A DNA stretch of 64,000 nt from Carnegiea gigantea (lineage: Eukaryota > Streptophyta > Magnoliopsida > Caryophyllales > Cactaceae): NCBI GenBank assembly GCA_029747015.1, contig JAKOGI010000054.1:222501-286500 (forward strand), given 5' to 3'. This document shows positions 36,471-45,743 of the stretch, piece by piece (the stretch's first letter is position 1; the number at the start of each line of letters is the position of its first letter). Made by a program: the position numbers and the translations under genes. The notes below the pieces were generated by a model that saw only the letters and a program-made list of their open reading frames with translations, was not told the origin of the DNA and searched no databases.

Positions 36471-36626
36471 ATTCTTTTTGGTAATGGCGAGAGTTGACTC
36501 AATTTCGTCCAAATCCCAAATTCCCATGTTCATAGCCAAGTACTTGACCCAACCCTTGTTTGGCTCGCGTGTGGACTTTACTAAGTCAGCCAGCCACATG
36601 GCCAGACCATGTAATGCTTGTGCTAT
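36460..36626 (-). pseudogene. unidentified reading frame abutting the copia gag start
   Basis: The minus frame upstream of the gag junction reads GSTKTIAQALHGLAMWLADL, then VKSTREPNKGWVKYLAMNMG and IWDLDEIESTLAITKKNLEG. Its composition is protein-like, with helical, charged and regularly spaced aromatic residues, but I do not recognise the family. It may be a captured host mRNA in antisense, like the segments at 43254-44338. Confidence 0.35.
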
Positions 36627-36629
36627 TGT

Positions 36630-37980
36630 TTTTGTTGAACCTCATGTATCCGGTAACTTACAAGAGGTGGACCGTTGAAAGCGCTACACCGCAGGGGCTC
36701 CGATCCCGCTTTGAAGTGCATGCGATTGTTCTATAGGGTTTTATGTCCAAAAGTTTGAGCTTTGCAATGTTGGGCATATGTGCCACCATATTTTATGAAA
36801 AATACGAAAACCTGCTAGAAGACATTTTTATGGAACTGATCTCAGATAGGGATTGACTTGGATCCAAGGCTACCAGCGAAGAGCTAGGTCTAATAATCAC
36901 TTAGGTTATGTAAATTTTTTCATGCTAAGAGATAAAAGACAGCAATAAACTTTGGTGATTGCTTAGATCAATATACATAGTTTTACAATTGATACAATTA
37001 TACAAAGGATCAAATCAATCAAGGATCACATCATGACAAAGAATCAATCAAATCGAGATAAGCCGGTAGTTATTTTGTTTATGAACCCTCGGGACTTCCC
37101 TCAATCCATGTTTAACAATATCAAGTCACAAAGATCCAACCTTTTGCCTATGTGTGTAGAAGGCTCATCCAGAACAATTTTGCAGCAGACGATGATTAAG
37201 GTGTTTAGAGAATGACATTGGAGTGAAGGATGCTAGAAAAGAGACCTTCACTTCTAGCGAAGGAAATTACGTTGAAGAAGAGCACTCTCTATTTAAAAAA
37301 AAAAAAGAAAAGGGAAAAGAGAAGAAAGTCAGAGGCAGTGCGATCACTTTAGCAAGAAGAAGAGGAGAATTATTTTGTGTGTTTGTCCTCCGAGGGAGGA
37401 GGAAAGGCTGCTTTTATAGTGGAAGGGGGTTGAATGAACGCCTCTAGGATTTGTAGATTCAGTAGAGATTGTATTCCATGAAACAAATTGGGAAAAGATC
37501 GCGAAGATTGTCCTGGTCATCTTAGATTGCCTGCGAAAAAGCAAATGTTTTGTGATGGTGTAAATCTAAACAATATATTATGTTGTATTATATTAATAAA
37601 TCTAAACAGTATGTTGATTTTTAGGGGGGGAGGGGGGTTGTGACTTGTGAGTGCATCCTCTTTTAACAATATTTTGCCTTTCTATTGAAAAAATTATATT
37701 TTACCTCATGCTAACAGTCACAGATTGTCTTGAATCTCCACGAAGCTGGTAGAATTGGAGGGGAGAATTAAATGTATAATGGCAAAAAGTTAATATAGAA
37801 TAATGAAATATTAACTCATAACTATTTTAATTTGATATATTATTTTAATAAAACGATTTTTATAAATTATCTTTTCAAAATACGTATTCATAAATATTTT
37901 GTTTTGAGGACAAGGACTTCAAAGTGTCTCTCTCTTATAAACTTGATAGGAATAAATATTGGCATTATCCACCGCCACAT
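36630..37980. other. no gene recognised
   Basis: Mixed sequence, possibly old LTR-element leader. TGTTGGGCAT recurs at 36770, echoing the LTR start at 36240. A GA-rich block lies at 37290-37440. Confidence 0.3.
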
Positions 37981-37985
37981 GAACA

Positions 37986-38068
37986 GCTGGTTTGCCCGAG
38001 AGGTTAAGGGGGAAGACTTAAGATCTTCTGCACATAAGTGCGCATGGGTTCGAACCCCATAGCCAGCA
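37986..38068 (+). tRNA. tRNA-Leu (anticodon UAA)
   Basis: Acceptor GCTGGTT pairs with AGCCAGC (one T-G pair), with discriminator A at 38068. The D stem is CCC/GGG. The anticodon arm is GAAGA-CTTAAGA-TCTTC with TAA at positions 34-36. The long variable arm TGCAC-ATAA-GTGCG marks a class II tRNA. The T arm is ATGGG-TTCGAAC-CCCAT. No intron and no encoded CCA. A TTTT terminator follows at 38071. The gene appears functional and nuclear. Confidence 0.95.
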
Positions 38069-38079
38069 GTTTTGGCTCT

Positions 38080-38810
38080 CTAATACTGCTCTAAGGTTGT
38101 TTTGTTTTTGACAGTTCTTTGGGATTTTATTTTAGTTTTTTTATAACATAAGGTATGAAATTATTTTACAACTGAAATTATTTATTCGGTGCAAGCTTAA
38201 CTACATGGTAAAATTACCCATCTGAAAAACAGAAAAGTACATGGTACAATCTCTCATAGGGCTTTGGATCCCACTATGTTGAAAATTCCAGTAATTCTTT
38301 TAGGATAATTTTTTTACATTAATGGAATATAATTATTTTATGCTTTCAATAATTTATTTCGTGTAATTGTAACCACAGGACATACCCTTTTACAAGGCTG
38401 TGGATCCCATTACGTTTGAAGATTCCATTAATTAATTTCAAATTTTTCGCTATACCTAGTTTTAAAATGAAAATTAGATTATACTCTCAAGCTACAATGT
38501 ATTATGCTGGCAATTAACTAGGCTTTACTCTATTTTAAATTTAAAACTCATATTTTCGATCTTTGTGTTCTCACTCGATCCTTAAGTTCTCACTCGATCC
38601 CTAGGTTTTATACTTTCGAATTTGGCTTTCCCCGAAGAAGTTGGAAACTAATTGTCTCAGGTTAAGCCTACTTCTATTGTGAGGAGTACAATGTATTATA
38701 ATCTTGGAAGTATAATTATCTCTTATTAAGCCAGACGTTTTGAAAACAAGCACATTATATTATAATGTTTTGTTAAAAAATTATGTTACAGTGGAGCAAT
38801 ATAATAGATG
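38080..38810. other. no gene recognised
   Basis: AT-rich intergenic sequence. A short direct repeat TTCTCACTCGATCC occurs at 38568 and 38588. Confidence 0.45.
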
Positions 38811-38820
38811 GCTAGTTTTT

Positions 38821-39351
38821 CTAACAGAAAGTGGATAATTTCTTGCCTTTCATTAATTTTACAGCCAGCTCGTTTCCTTTGAAGTGAAGAACTTGAGACG
38901 TGATCGATGATGAAAGGCTATAGTGCAATATTAAGGTTTTGCAATCAGTTATAGCCACCAACTTGTCCTTCTTATCTTCAGGTACGTCTTTGTACTCAAA
39001 AGATTCTCTCAACTGTATGCAACTAGTCAAGAAACTCATCAGGATCAAGTCTTCCTTCAAACTCAGGAGCCTCTGCTTTGATGCCATGGTTGGACTGCCG
39101 ATGATGCCTCCTACTTCTTCTGGTCCTTAGGTCAGAGCCATTCTCATTGCAGTTGCCAAAAAAGTTCTCTTGGCTTTCGAATTCTCCATGAGATTGACCA
39201 GAAGAACTAGTGCATCTGAATGCAAAGCTCGACTTTTGTTCTTAAGGTATTCCCCAAGTTGCTTCATTAGATACTCATTCTGCTTCTCCATGTACTCATA
39301 ATTCTTCATTAAGGCCTCAAACTTTTCTTCCAGGGTCATACTACTACTCAT
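38821..39351 (-). pseudogene. Ty3-gypsy gag remnant
   Basis: The first part (39351-39127) reads MSSSMTLEEKFEALMKNYEY and MEKQNEYLMKQLGEYLKNKS, the N-terminal coiled coil of plant gypsy Gag. A second frame (about 39087-38941) includes the typical EYKDVPEDKKDKLVA capsid motif. After that the expected tryptophan-rich motif is replaced by unrelated sequence. Frame changes and stops show it is dead. Confidence 0.8.
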
Positions 39352-39444
39352 CTTCCCTAGTTAAATCAGTCTGGTTCTTTGTAGGTTGGGTGTTTGGGTC
39401 ATGGTTTGTGTGGCTGAGGTTCAGGACTGGAAGAGTAGCCTAAG

Positions 39445-39456
39445 CTCTGATACCAA
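39445..39456 (-). promoter_or_regulatory. retrotransposon primer-binding site
   Basis: Read on the minus strand this is TGGTATCAGAGC, complementary to the 3' end of initiator tRNA-Met, four bases inside the LTR. Confidence 0.9.
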
Positions 39457-39460
39457 ATAT

Positions 39461-40525
39461 GATGGACACTAAGCAAGATATTTAGAGACAAAGTGGCAAA
39501 CACCAGAGTAACCCCACATGCATGCAGAATTGGATTAAACTGATCTTACCAATGAGAGGATAAACTGAATCTAAGCAAGATAAGACTCACCACCAGCTAG
39601 GATTCAGGGCCCTTGGTTGCAAAATGGATAAGACACACCACCAATAAGTACATTAAGACTCACTAGAACACCACCTAGTCTTGCCAGAGATGGGGATAAG
39701 CAAGCGAGAGTTTGAGGGGAAGGACCTTTCCTCAACTTTCATACATTCAACAACTAATTGCTTCCGAGTGAAAATTAGGATTTAAACCAAGTTTCACTCC
39801 TTCTCTCAACGGGTAATCAAAAGTACAACAGGACCTAAAAACAGTAAATAAAAGTGCAAACAAAACAGCCATTGAACAGCAGGTGTATGCTTGATCTCTG
39901 ACGCTCATTCTGCCTGCTAATCTCCATTATTGAGGTGTTAAGCTTAGGTAGGATCTAAGCCCTTCTAACGATGGTCACATGGTGCAAGTTGCAGCCCTAA
40001 TCCTTGAGATTTTCCCGGGCTAGTGCAAGTGGGGATCATGCTGAAATCCAGTGGATCAAAGGCAATTTCCTCCTTAAGTGTGGTGGTTAATAGCTGATCT
40101 TTGAGAGTCTAATTCTGCAACTTTAGGACCACTAATGATAACTTTTTTGACACCTTTCCTTGTCCTTGAACTGGCCAAAAGAGTGCTGTAAGATGGGGTG
40201 AAATTTGACTCCCCAAAAACTGTCTAGCTGGACTGAAATCTGGGCATGGGTACTGACTGGGTTGAAATGATCTACCTGGTTGTCACCAAAATCTGAGGGT
40301 ATCTTTGAAAATCTACTAGCTATAGTATGAGCTACAAAACCAGTTAAGTGCACCCCATGTTAGTCACATTCTTATTGGATCAGGTGGCATATCATAGGCT
40401 TTGGAAACAAGTCTGTATGATTAGCTAAACAAGGAGCTTGGTGTGTGACCCCTTGGACCAATGCTTGGAGGTTCTGGACTGAGGTGCCTGGTTGAGCTTG
40501 GCTTGCCATAGGGTGATGTCCATCA
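39461..40525 (-). repeat. gypsy 5' LTR (1065 bp)
   Basis: Begins TGATGGACACTAAGC and ends GTGATGTCCATCA on the plus strand. These give the 8-base inverted termini TGATGGAC/GTCCATCA expected of an LTR. Confidence 0.85.
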
Positions 40526-40529
40526 CTTA

Positions 40530-41431
40530 CTTTTTTTTATTCATTTTGGTCTATATATTGGATTATTCCAAGGTATCTTAGAATTAACAAAATTAAACTA
40601 ATAGTTATTATCAAAATGAACAATGAAAACAAAAGAAAAAAATACAAACTTCAAACAAGTAGTTTCATAGAGATCTAGAATTATTAATAAAACCTATAAA
40701 AAGTTGCACAAATATATATATAGAGAGAGAGAGCGCGCGCGCAAAGGGGACTTGAGAAGAGGGGGGAGGGGGGGCATGGGAAGAGCATATTTTACTTGGT
40801 GTTTAATCGTCTGAGTGAAGGGCCGGTAAATCCTTGAGAAATCTCACATTGTCCTTTTCTGTTGATCCTTGATTGAATTATGTTTGTAGTCAATTTACAT
40901 CCTGGCTGTGTGTGTCCTTGTAACGCCCAGAATATTCCACTCTTTTTTATTCCAATGTGGCAATGTTTCAAATTTTGTCTATCCATGCATTACGCTTGCC
41001 CCTTCGCGATAGATTCACAAAATATTCCTTTTCTGTTGTTTTCATGGTCCTATTTTCTTTGGATTTGAAGGAACCAGAAAAAACAGTATAATACAATTAC
41101 AATATAATAGGGAGGAGTAAATCAAATTAGAGATCTAATGTAGCCATGCCCTCTTGAAACAGCAGAACGAACTGCTAGCTTTGCAACTAGCAATGAGAAA
41201 TTTAAGAGACTATATCCCCCCCCAAAAAAAAGGAAACGAGGATGAGAATTTTTTTTGTAAAATGTGTGCATGGGGCCAAATATGTTTTAAATTTGGGCAA
41301 TTTATATTGTCTATTAGGCATAAATATTTTATAAAAATATATGACATGTTTTATTCATGTGTATTTGTCATATAAGTACACTTTGATATGTGCATACTTA
41401 TGTAGTTAATGGGAGTATACCTTTCAGAAGT

Positions 41432-41485
<54 letters not shown>

Positions 41486-42090
41486 GAGAGATGAATTGTG
41501 AGAGATGAGCAATATATCGCAATAGTTGATACTTTAATTTCTTCATCAAACCTAAAGGGGAAAAAGTATGCTTAAATTATACTTTTTAACTACATGCTCT
41601 CTCCGCTCGCATGGCAAAAACATATCACCTTTTTATTATGTAAAATAAAATCAGTTTTTTTTAAAAAAAATATCTATTTATTCTTATAAAATCAATATCA
41701 AAATTTTGCTTTTTAATGAAAAAATAAAAGAAAATAATGCATTAAATGATATTTTTTAAAATTTTTATTATCTACACATAACTAAGTTTTAGATATAAAT
41801 GAATATGTGATGGGAAAACTTTACTTCTTATTAGGCCAACAGTAACTTGACTCTAGTGAAATAGAGGATCCAAGATTAAAAAAATAAATAAGTACCATGT
41901 TCTCTTCTACTTTTTTTTTTTCCAGAATAAATTCAGTTTAATTCAATTAAGCTCAACAAAATTTTAAATTATTTTCATTCAGCAAAAATAAATTCTAAAT
42001 TCTAAATTCGACACATGAACTTGGAGCAGGGAAGGGGAATGTCTAGTGTCTACATATCACATTCTCTCTCTTGTGTTAGAATCAAGTTTG
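40530..42090. other. simple repeats and AT-rich sequence; no gene recognised
   Basis: Contains a compound TA/GA/GC repeat (40712-40742), a G-rich patch (40758-40775), a C9A8 junction (41217-41231) and a (TA)n tract (41434-41481). No convincing coding sequence. Confidence 0.5.
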
Positions 42091-42097
42091 GGCCTAA

Positions 42098-42535
42098 GAG
42101 CACTGGCAGCCACAGGCACGCGGGGCAAGTGTGGGGCCCGTGTGTCTGTGGCGTGTGACACTCTCCCTCCCCAGCCACATAAAAATGCGTGTGACACGCG
42201 GGGGAGCACGCCTGTGCGTGTCTCCCCGCGTGTCATTGTTTACATTTTTAAAATATTTTTTGTTTTTTCTTCGTGTCTCCACGCGTGTCATTGTTTACAT
42301 TTTTAAAATATTTTTTTATTTTTTCTTTTTTTTGAAGTAAATATATGATTTTTAAATGATTTAAAAAATAGGTTGTGTGTTATAAGGTGGGTCCATGATA
42401 AATATTTTTATTGGATGATTAAAATTGAGTTTCATAGGTTGGAGAAGTGATGGAATGTAAGTTTAAAAATTGTAAAACTTTTATTAACATGACAGGGTAG
42501 AGTTTCAAAATTTGAAACTTCCACTGGGAGTGCTC
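42098..42535. mobile_element. Tourist-like (PIF/Harbinger) MITE
   Basis: It starts GAGCACTGGCAGCC and ends CCACTGGGAGTGCTC. The 3-bp target duplication TAA lies at 42095-42097 and 42536-42538. Inside, a block with CGTGTCATTGTTTACATTTT is tandemly duplicated (about 42216-42265 and 42271-42325). Confidence 0.75.
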
Positions 42536-42724
42536 TAAAGAATGCACTGGTTGGAACACACACAAGTATGGCCACTGGTCAGACCGGGCTCGGGCAAGGA
42601 CATAAGCACGACACGCCGTGGTCTGAGAATTAATTTTTTGGTCAAAACTAATTTGATAAAGATCGGTGTCGTGTAGCCTGGGCCTTGGAGACCAGCCTCT
42701 CCAGCTCTTATTTGCATCTGATGG

Positions 42725-43245
42725 TGTTAGGGAGATCCAAGGAGGGAGCCCACTTCAACCAAGGTCCATGGCAACAAGCCCAAGTGAGGTTCCATAAAAC
42801 CAATTGGCCACTTGACTTATATACCATGACCCTTCTTCTCAAGATGTGGGACTTTTTACTCATGTGGCCCCAACAATCTCCCCCTCACACATGAGTGCAC
42901 AAGCTCCCCCTTGAGCGGAAGCCTTTACCAAGGTGTCAAGTCAAGAGCTTATCCACACCATCGAGCCACGCTGCAGTTATTACCGCTCGATCAACACCTG
43001 CGTGTCATTTCACCAAGCTCGTCCATGGGGTCCACCATGCCACACCTTTTGTTGCCTAGCCGAACGCACCATCGGCTCTGATACCACTTGTTAGATCCAA
43101 GGAGGGAGCCCACTTCAACCAAGGTTCGCCCAAGTGAGATACCAATTGGCAATAGGAGGAGTAGCCCACTTGACTTATATACTATGACCCTTCTTCTCAA
43201 ACTCCCGATGTGGGACTTCTTTACTCATGTGTGACGTTCCCAACA
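42725..43245 (-). mobile_element. TRIM (terminal-repeat retrotransposon in miniature)
   Basis: Two direct LTRs, 42725-42875 (151 bp) and 43089-43245 (157 bp), both start TGTTAG and end CCAACA on the plus strand and share GATCCAAGGAGGGAGCCCAC. Between them is a 213-bp non-coding interior. It has a perfect PBS (43075-43086, minus) next to one LTR and a polypurine tract (GAGGGGGAGAT, minus) next to the other. A second GGGGAGAT lies just outside the right-hand LTR (43246-43253), where the eIF5B fragment begins. No protein coding. Confidence 0.85.
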
Positions 43246-43253
43246 ATCTCCCC

Positions 43254-43358
43254 AAGGTGACACGAGAGGCGTGGGAATATGCAAATGAAGCTGGCGTTAA
43301 AATCTTTATTGCTGATATCATTTATCACCTTTTTGATCAATTCAAAGCTTACATTGAC
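43254..43358 (+). pseudogene. captured eIF5B cDNA fragment
   Basis: The plus frame reads [18 protein letters not shown] then [17 protein letters not shown]. This matches the C-terminal half of plant eIF5B (the IF2-type GTPase for ribosomal subunit joining), where [19 protein letters not shown] is strongly conserved. Only about 35 codons are kept, without an intron. The fragment abuts the TRIM polypurine tract on the left and the first 28 bases of the copia LTR on the right, sharing CATTGA with it. It lies antisense to both retroelement parts. Confidence 0.88.
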
Positions 43359-43369
43359 ATTTTGAAACA

Positions 43370-43917
43370 TCATTCAATACTCCCCCTTGCTTCAAAATCA
43401 CATATTCCAAGCTTCAGTCTGAAATAATCATGCTTGACTTGTGGGAGTGCCTTTGTGAGAATATCTGCAACTTGTTCATTGGTGCCACAAAACTTCAGCG
43501 TTACTTCTCCTTTGGCTACAAGGCTTCGAATAAAATGATACCGGATGTCAATGTGCTTAGTTCGGCTATGATATGCTGGATTCTTTGTCATTGCAATAGT
43601 AGCCTTGTTATCACAAAGTACCATTGTTGCTTCCTGCTTCAAGTTCTGCTGACAGAGGTCAGCCAACAATCTTCTTAACCACACAGCCTGACATGTTGCT
43701 GAAGTTGTAGCAATGTACTCAGCTTCTGATGATGAAAGAGCTACTACTTCCTGCTTCTTTGAACTCCAAGAGATTGCTCCAGAACCCATGCTAAAAACAT
43801 GCCCAGACGTGCTCTTTCTGTCATCTATACAACCAGCCCAATCACTGTCACAGTACCCAAACAACTTGAAATCTGATTTACTAGAGTACCAAATTCCGAA
43901 ATCAGAGTCTTCCACCA
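43370..43917 (-). pseudogene. Ty1-copia RNase H domain (3' end of pol)
   Basis: An uninterrupted 181-codon minus frame contains GYCDSDWAGCIDDRKSTSGH, SWSSKKQEVVALSSSEAEY, LCDNKATIAMTKNPAYHSRT and KHIDIRYHFIR. These are all the classic copia RNase H blocks with the catalytic D, E and D residues. It ends GSIE and a stop inside the LTR start, after the purine tract GGGGGAG. Gag, protease, integrase and most of the reverse transcriptase are absent. The left boundary of the domain stops at a GA repeat shared with the SR45a leader. Confidence 0.9.
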
Positions 43918-44362
43918 GAGAGAGAGAGAGAGATTAGGGCTCCTCGTTGCGCGCGCAACGAAATTACGGAAAGCTGTTGATTCAAACAAAATCACGATGT
44001 CGTACTCCAGGAGATCTGAAGATTCTCGCTCACCATCCCCTGTTGGACGATACAGCCGCTCTTTATCAAGGTCATTGTCAAGATCAAGGTCATTGTCAAG
44101 GAGCCGATCAAGGAGCCGTGAAAGCAGTGCTGAAAATCCTGGAAATAACCTTTATGTGACAGGGTTATCAGCTCGTGTCACGAAGAGGGATCTTGAAAAA
44201 CACTTCTCGAGTGAGGGGAAGGTGGAGGATATCCACCTTGTCACTGACCCCGGGACCAAGGAATCTCGGGGCTTTGGTTTTGTCACGATGTCTTCACTTG
44301 AGGAAGCTGATCGTTGTGTTAAGTATCTTAATCGCTCTGATACCAAGAAATTGTTGGAGTAG
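43918..44362 (+). pseudogene. processed, 3'-truncated SR45a-like splicing factor cDNA
   Basis: After a (GA)n leader (43918-43934) the ATG at 43997 opens a frame with an RS-rich head (residues 1-44). One RRM follows, with RNP2 LYVTGL (52-57) and RNP1 RGFGFVTM (91-98), preceded by AENPGNN as in SR45a/transformer-2-like plant proteins. No intron interrupts it. At residue 113 (LNRS) homology stops in the middle of the RRM and the sequence becomes the copia primer-binding site. The overlap is GCTCT, and the frame closes in the LTR at 44362. It lacks the RRM end and the C-terminal RS domain, so full function is unlikely. The leader with GA repeat suggests the copy started near the mRNA 5' end. Confidence 0.88.
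44334..44345 (-). promoter_or_regulatory. copia primer-binding site
   Basis: Minus strand TGGTATCAGAGC, a perfect match to the initiator tRNA-Met 3' end, six bases from the LTR end CCAACA. Confidence 0.9.
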
Positions 44363-44636
44363 GGAAATAAAGCTGAGAATAATACACAGTTGCTCTTAAT
44401 TTTCCTCACACTTGAAACTGGAAAACTAAGCCAAATAAATAGGCTTACAAGAAACAAATTTTCCTGAAAATAAGCAACTAAGAGAAAAACATGACCCACT
44501 AAAAAACATGGCCTACTAACTGAAAATAATGTCTAATATGAAGCAAATAATTCTAACAGATTTAACAAATCACTACTCAACTAATAGCTGAAAAATAGGG
44601 AGTCATCCCATTGACATTTTGAAACATCATTCAATA
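44352..44636 (-). repeat. copia 5' LTR of the chimeric element
   Basis: Minus strand starts TATTGAATGATG and ends CTACTCCAACA, 285 bp. The first 28 bases recur exactly at 43352-43379, right after the polypurine tract, identifying the U3 start. The usual TG terminus is TA in both copies. The boundary is also marked by the GATGG flank. Confidence 0.75.
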
Positions 44637-44641
44637 GATGG

Positions 44642-45590
44642 TAGGGGCATAATTGGCTTCTAGGCCAAGGGTTTTAGTGGCCATGCTGCTATTTGGCTCT
44701 TTTCAATCAGATAAGTTCTACTTTCTATGTTTTCGTAGATACATAAATCTATAATTCTAACACAATCTAGCGAAACAAGTGCGCTTCAATAAACGTAAAT
44801 TCAATCAAATTCAAAAAACCTCAATAAAAATAAAGTAGAATAAGGTGGAGCAACTTGTTTTGTTTTCTTTGTTCTTTTAATGAAACAGGAATTTTAAACC
44901 AAATCTAAATCTATTACGATAAATACAAAAAGCAATCCTCCTAAAACTCAACCTGCAAGTTGCAACCAACTGATGGTCAACTTCCATGTAATTGATGTTT
45001 TTGCTTGCCTAAGCTTTAATTAAGGAACTGTTTAATAGCCGTACTTTTTCTTTTATTATTGTATAGTTCTGTGTAACGGGAAAAAAGTAAGACCCCTACT
45101 CTTAAGACTAATGTCTTTTAAATGGTATATATCCATACAATTAAGATGATCAATCCCATTCTATGATATTTGTATCCACTAGGGTATTGTCTTGTTAAAT
45201 AATTGTCAAAGATGATTTCTGAATGCTGAAGTTGCAGAAATCTACTAGGATATTATCTCATGGAAAAAGAAATGCACGAATGTAGCTGGGTTATTAGAAT
45301 ATTTCTCTAGAATAAAGAGAATTATTATCATATTTTCTTATGAACTATTATTTTTAGGGGTAGAAATTATATATATTTAAGTGGCCAGAGATGAAATCAC
45401 TAAACCCTGATAATAAATCAATAATTTATTGCAAAGGACAGCAAATCATTGATTGGTGACCCGATTGGAATCATCAACTCAATAAGATGTACCCACATAA
45501 TTGTTCTGATTTTGTATATTTGTCATCTCCTGCTCTTTGATTGCTCCCAGAAATTTCATTACGTTCAATCCAGAGAGAGGGGAAAAAACA
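44642..45590. other. upstream region of the CIPK gene
   Basis: AT-rich single-copy-looking sequence. A TATA-like TATATATATT sits at 45368. No reading frame of note. Confidence 0.4.
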
Positions 45591-45656
45591 GGGTGATCTG
45601 TTCCTCCTGGATACAGGGCACCCTGTTTCCTCCTGTTCTCCCTCCCTCTCTCTTTA

Positions 45657-45695
45657 ATGGATTCTCACTCACAAATCTCATCCATCCTCAATTGA
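45657..45695 (+). promoter_or_regulatory. upstream ORF in the CIPK leader (12 aa)
   Basis: An ATG in the CT-rich leader opens MDSHSQISSILN, which ends 48 bases before the kinase ATG. It would be scanned before the main start if transcription begins upstream of 45657. Confidence 0.4.
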
Positions 45696-45743
45696 ATTGG
45701 GTTGATCAAATTTCTGAAAAATTCTCAAACATTCACTTGAAAA

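Larger units (their letters stand above)
38815..40525 (-). mobile_element. Ty3-gypsy retrotransposon, 5' half only
   Basis: In minus-strand order there is one long LTR (40525 to 39461), a perfect initiator tRNA-Met primer-binding site (39445-39456), then a gag remnant to about 38820. Protease, polymerase, integrase and the second LTR are missing, so the element was cut within gag. The outer flank of the LTR is CTTAC; its partner duplication is lost. Confidence 0.85.
42725..44636 (-). mobile_element. chimeric LTR retroelement with two captured host cDNAs
   Basis: This 1912-bp unit is flanked by GATGG on both sides (42720-42724 and 44637-44641), a 5-bp duplication as made by LTR-element integrase. 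In minus-strand order it holds a copia LTR (44636-44352), perfect PBS (44345-44334), antisense SR45a-like cDNA (44338-43918) and copia RNase H with polypurine tract (43917-43380). Next come the first 28 nt of the copia 3' LTR (43379-43352), antisense eIF5B cDNA (43358-43254) and a complete small TRIM (43245-42725). Junctions share short overlaps (GCTCT, CATTGA, GAGAG). I infer assembly by repeated template switching before a single integration. Confidence 0.75.

Noticed and set aside
43090..43245. Reading the right TRIM LTR as a separate solo insertion
   Set aside because: It lacks its own 5-bp duplication (flanks differ), while the whole chimeric unit has matching GATGG flanks.
42725..44636. 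Viral origin of the chimeric segment
   Set aside because: All parts are retrotransposon or host mRNA sequences; no envelope, movement or capsid gene is present.
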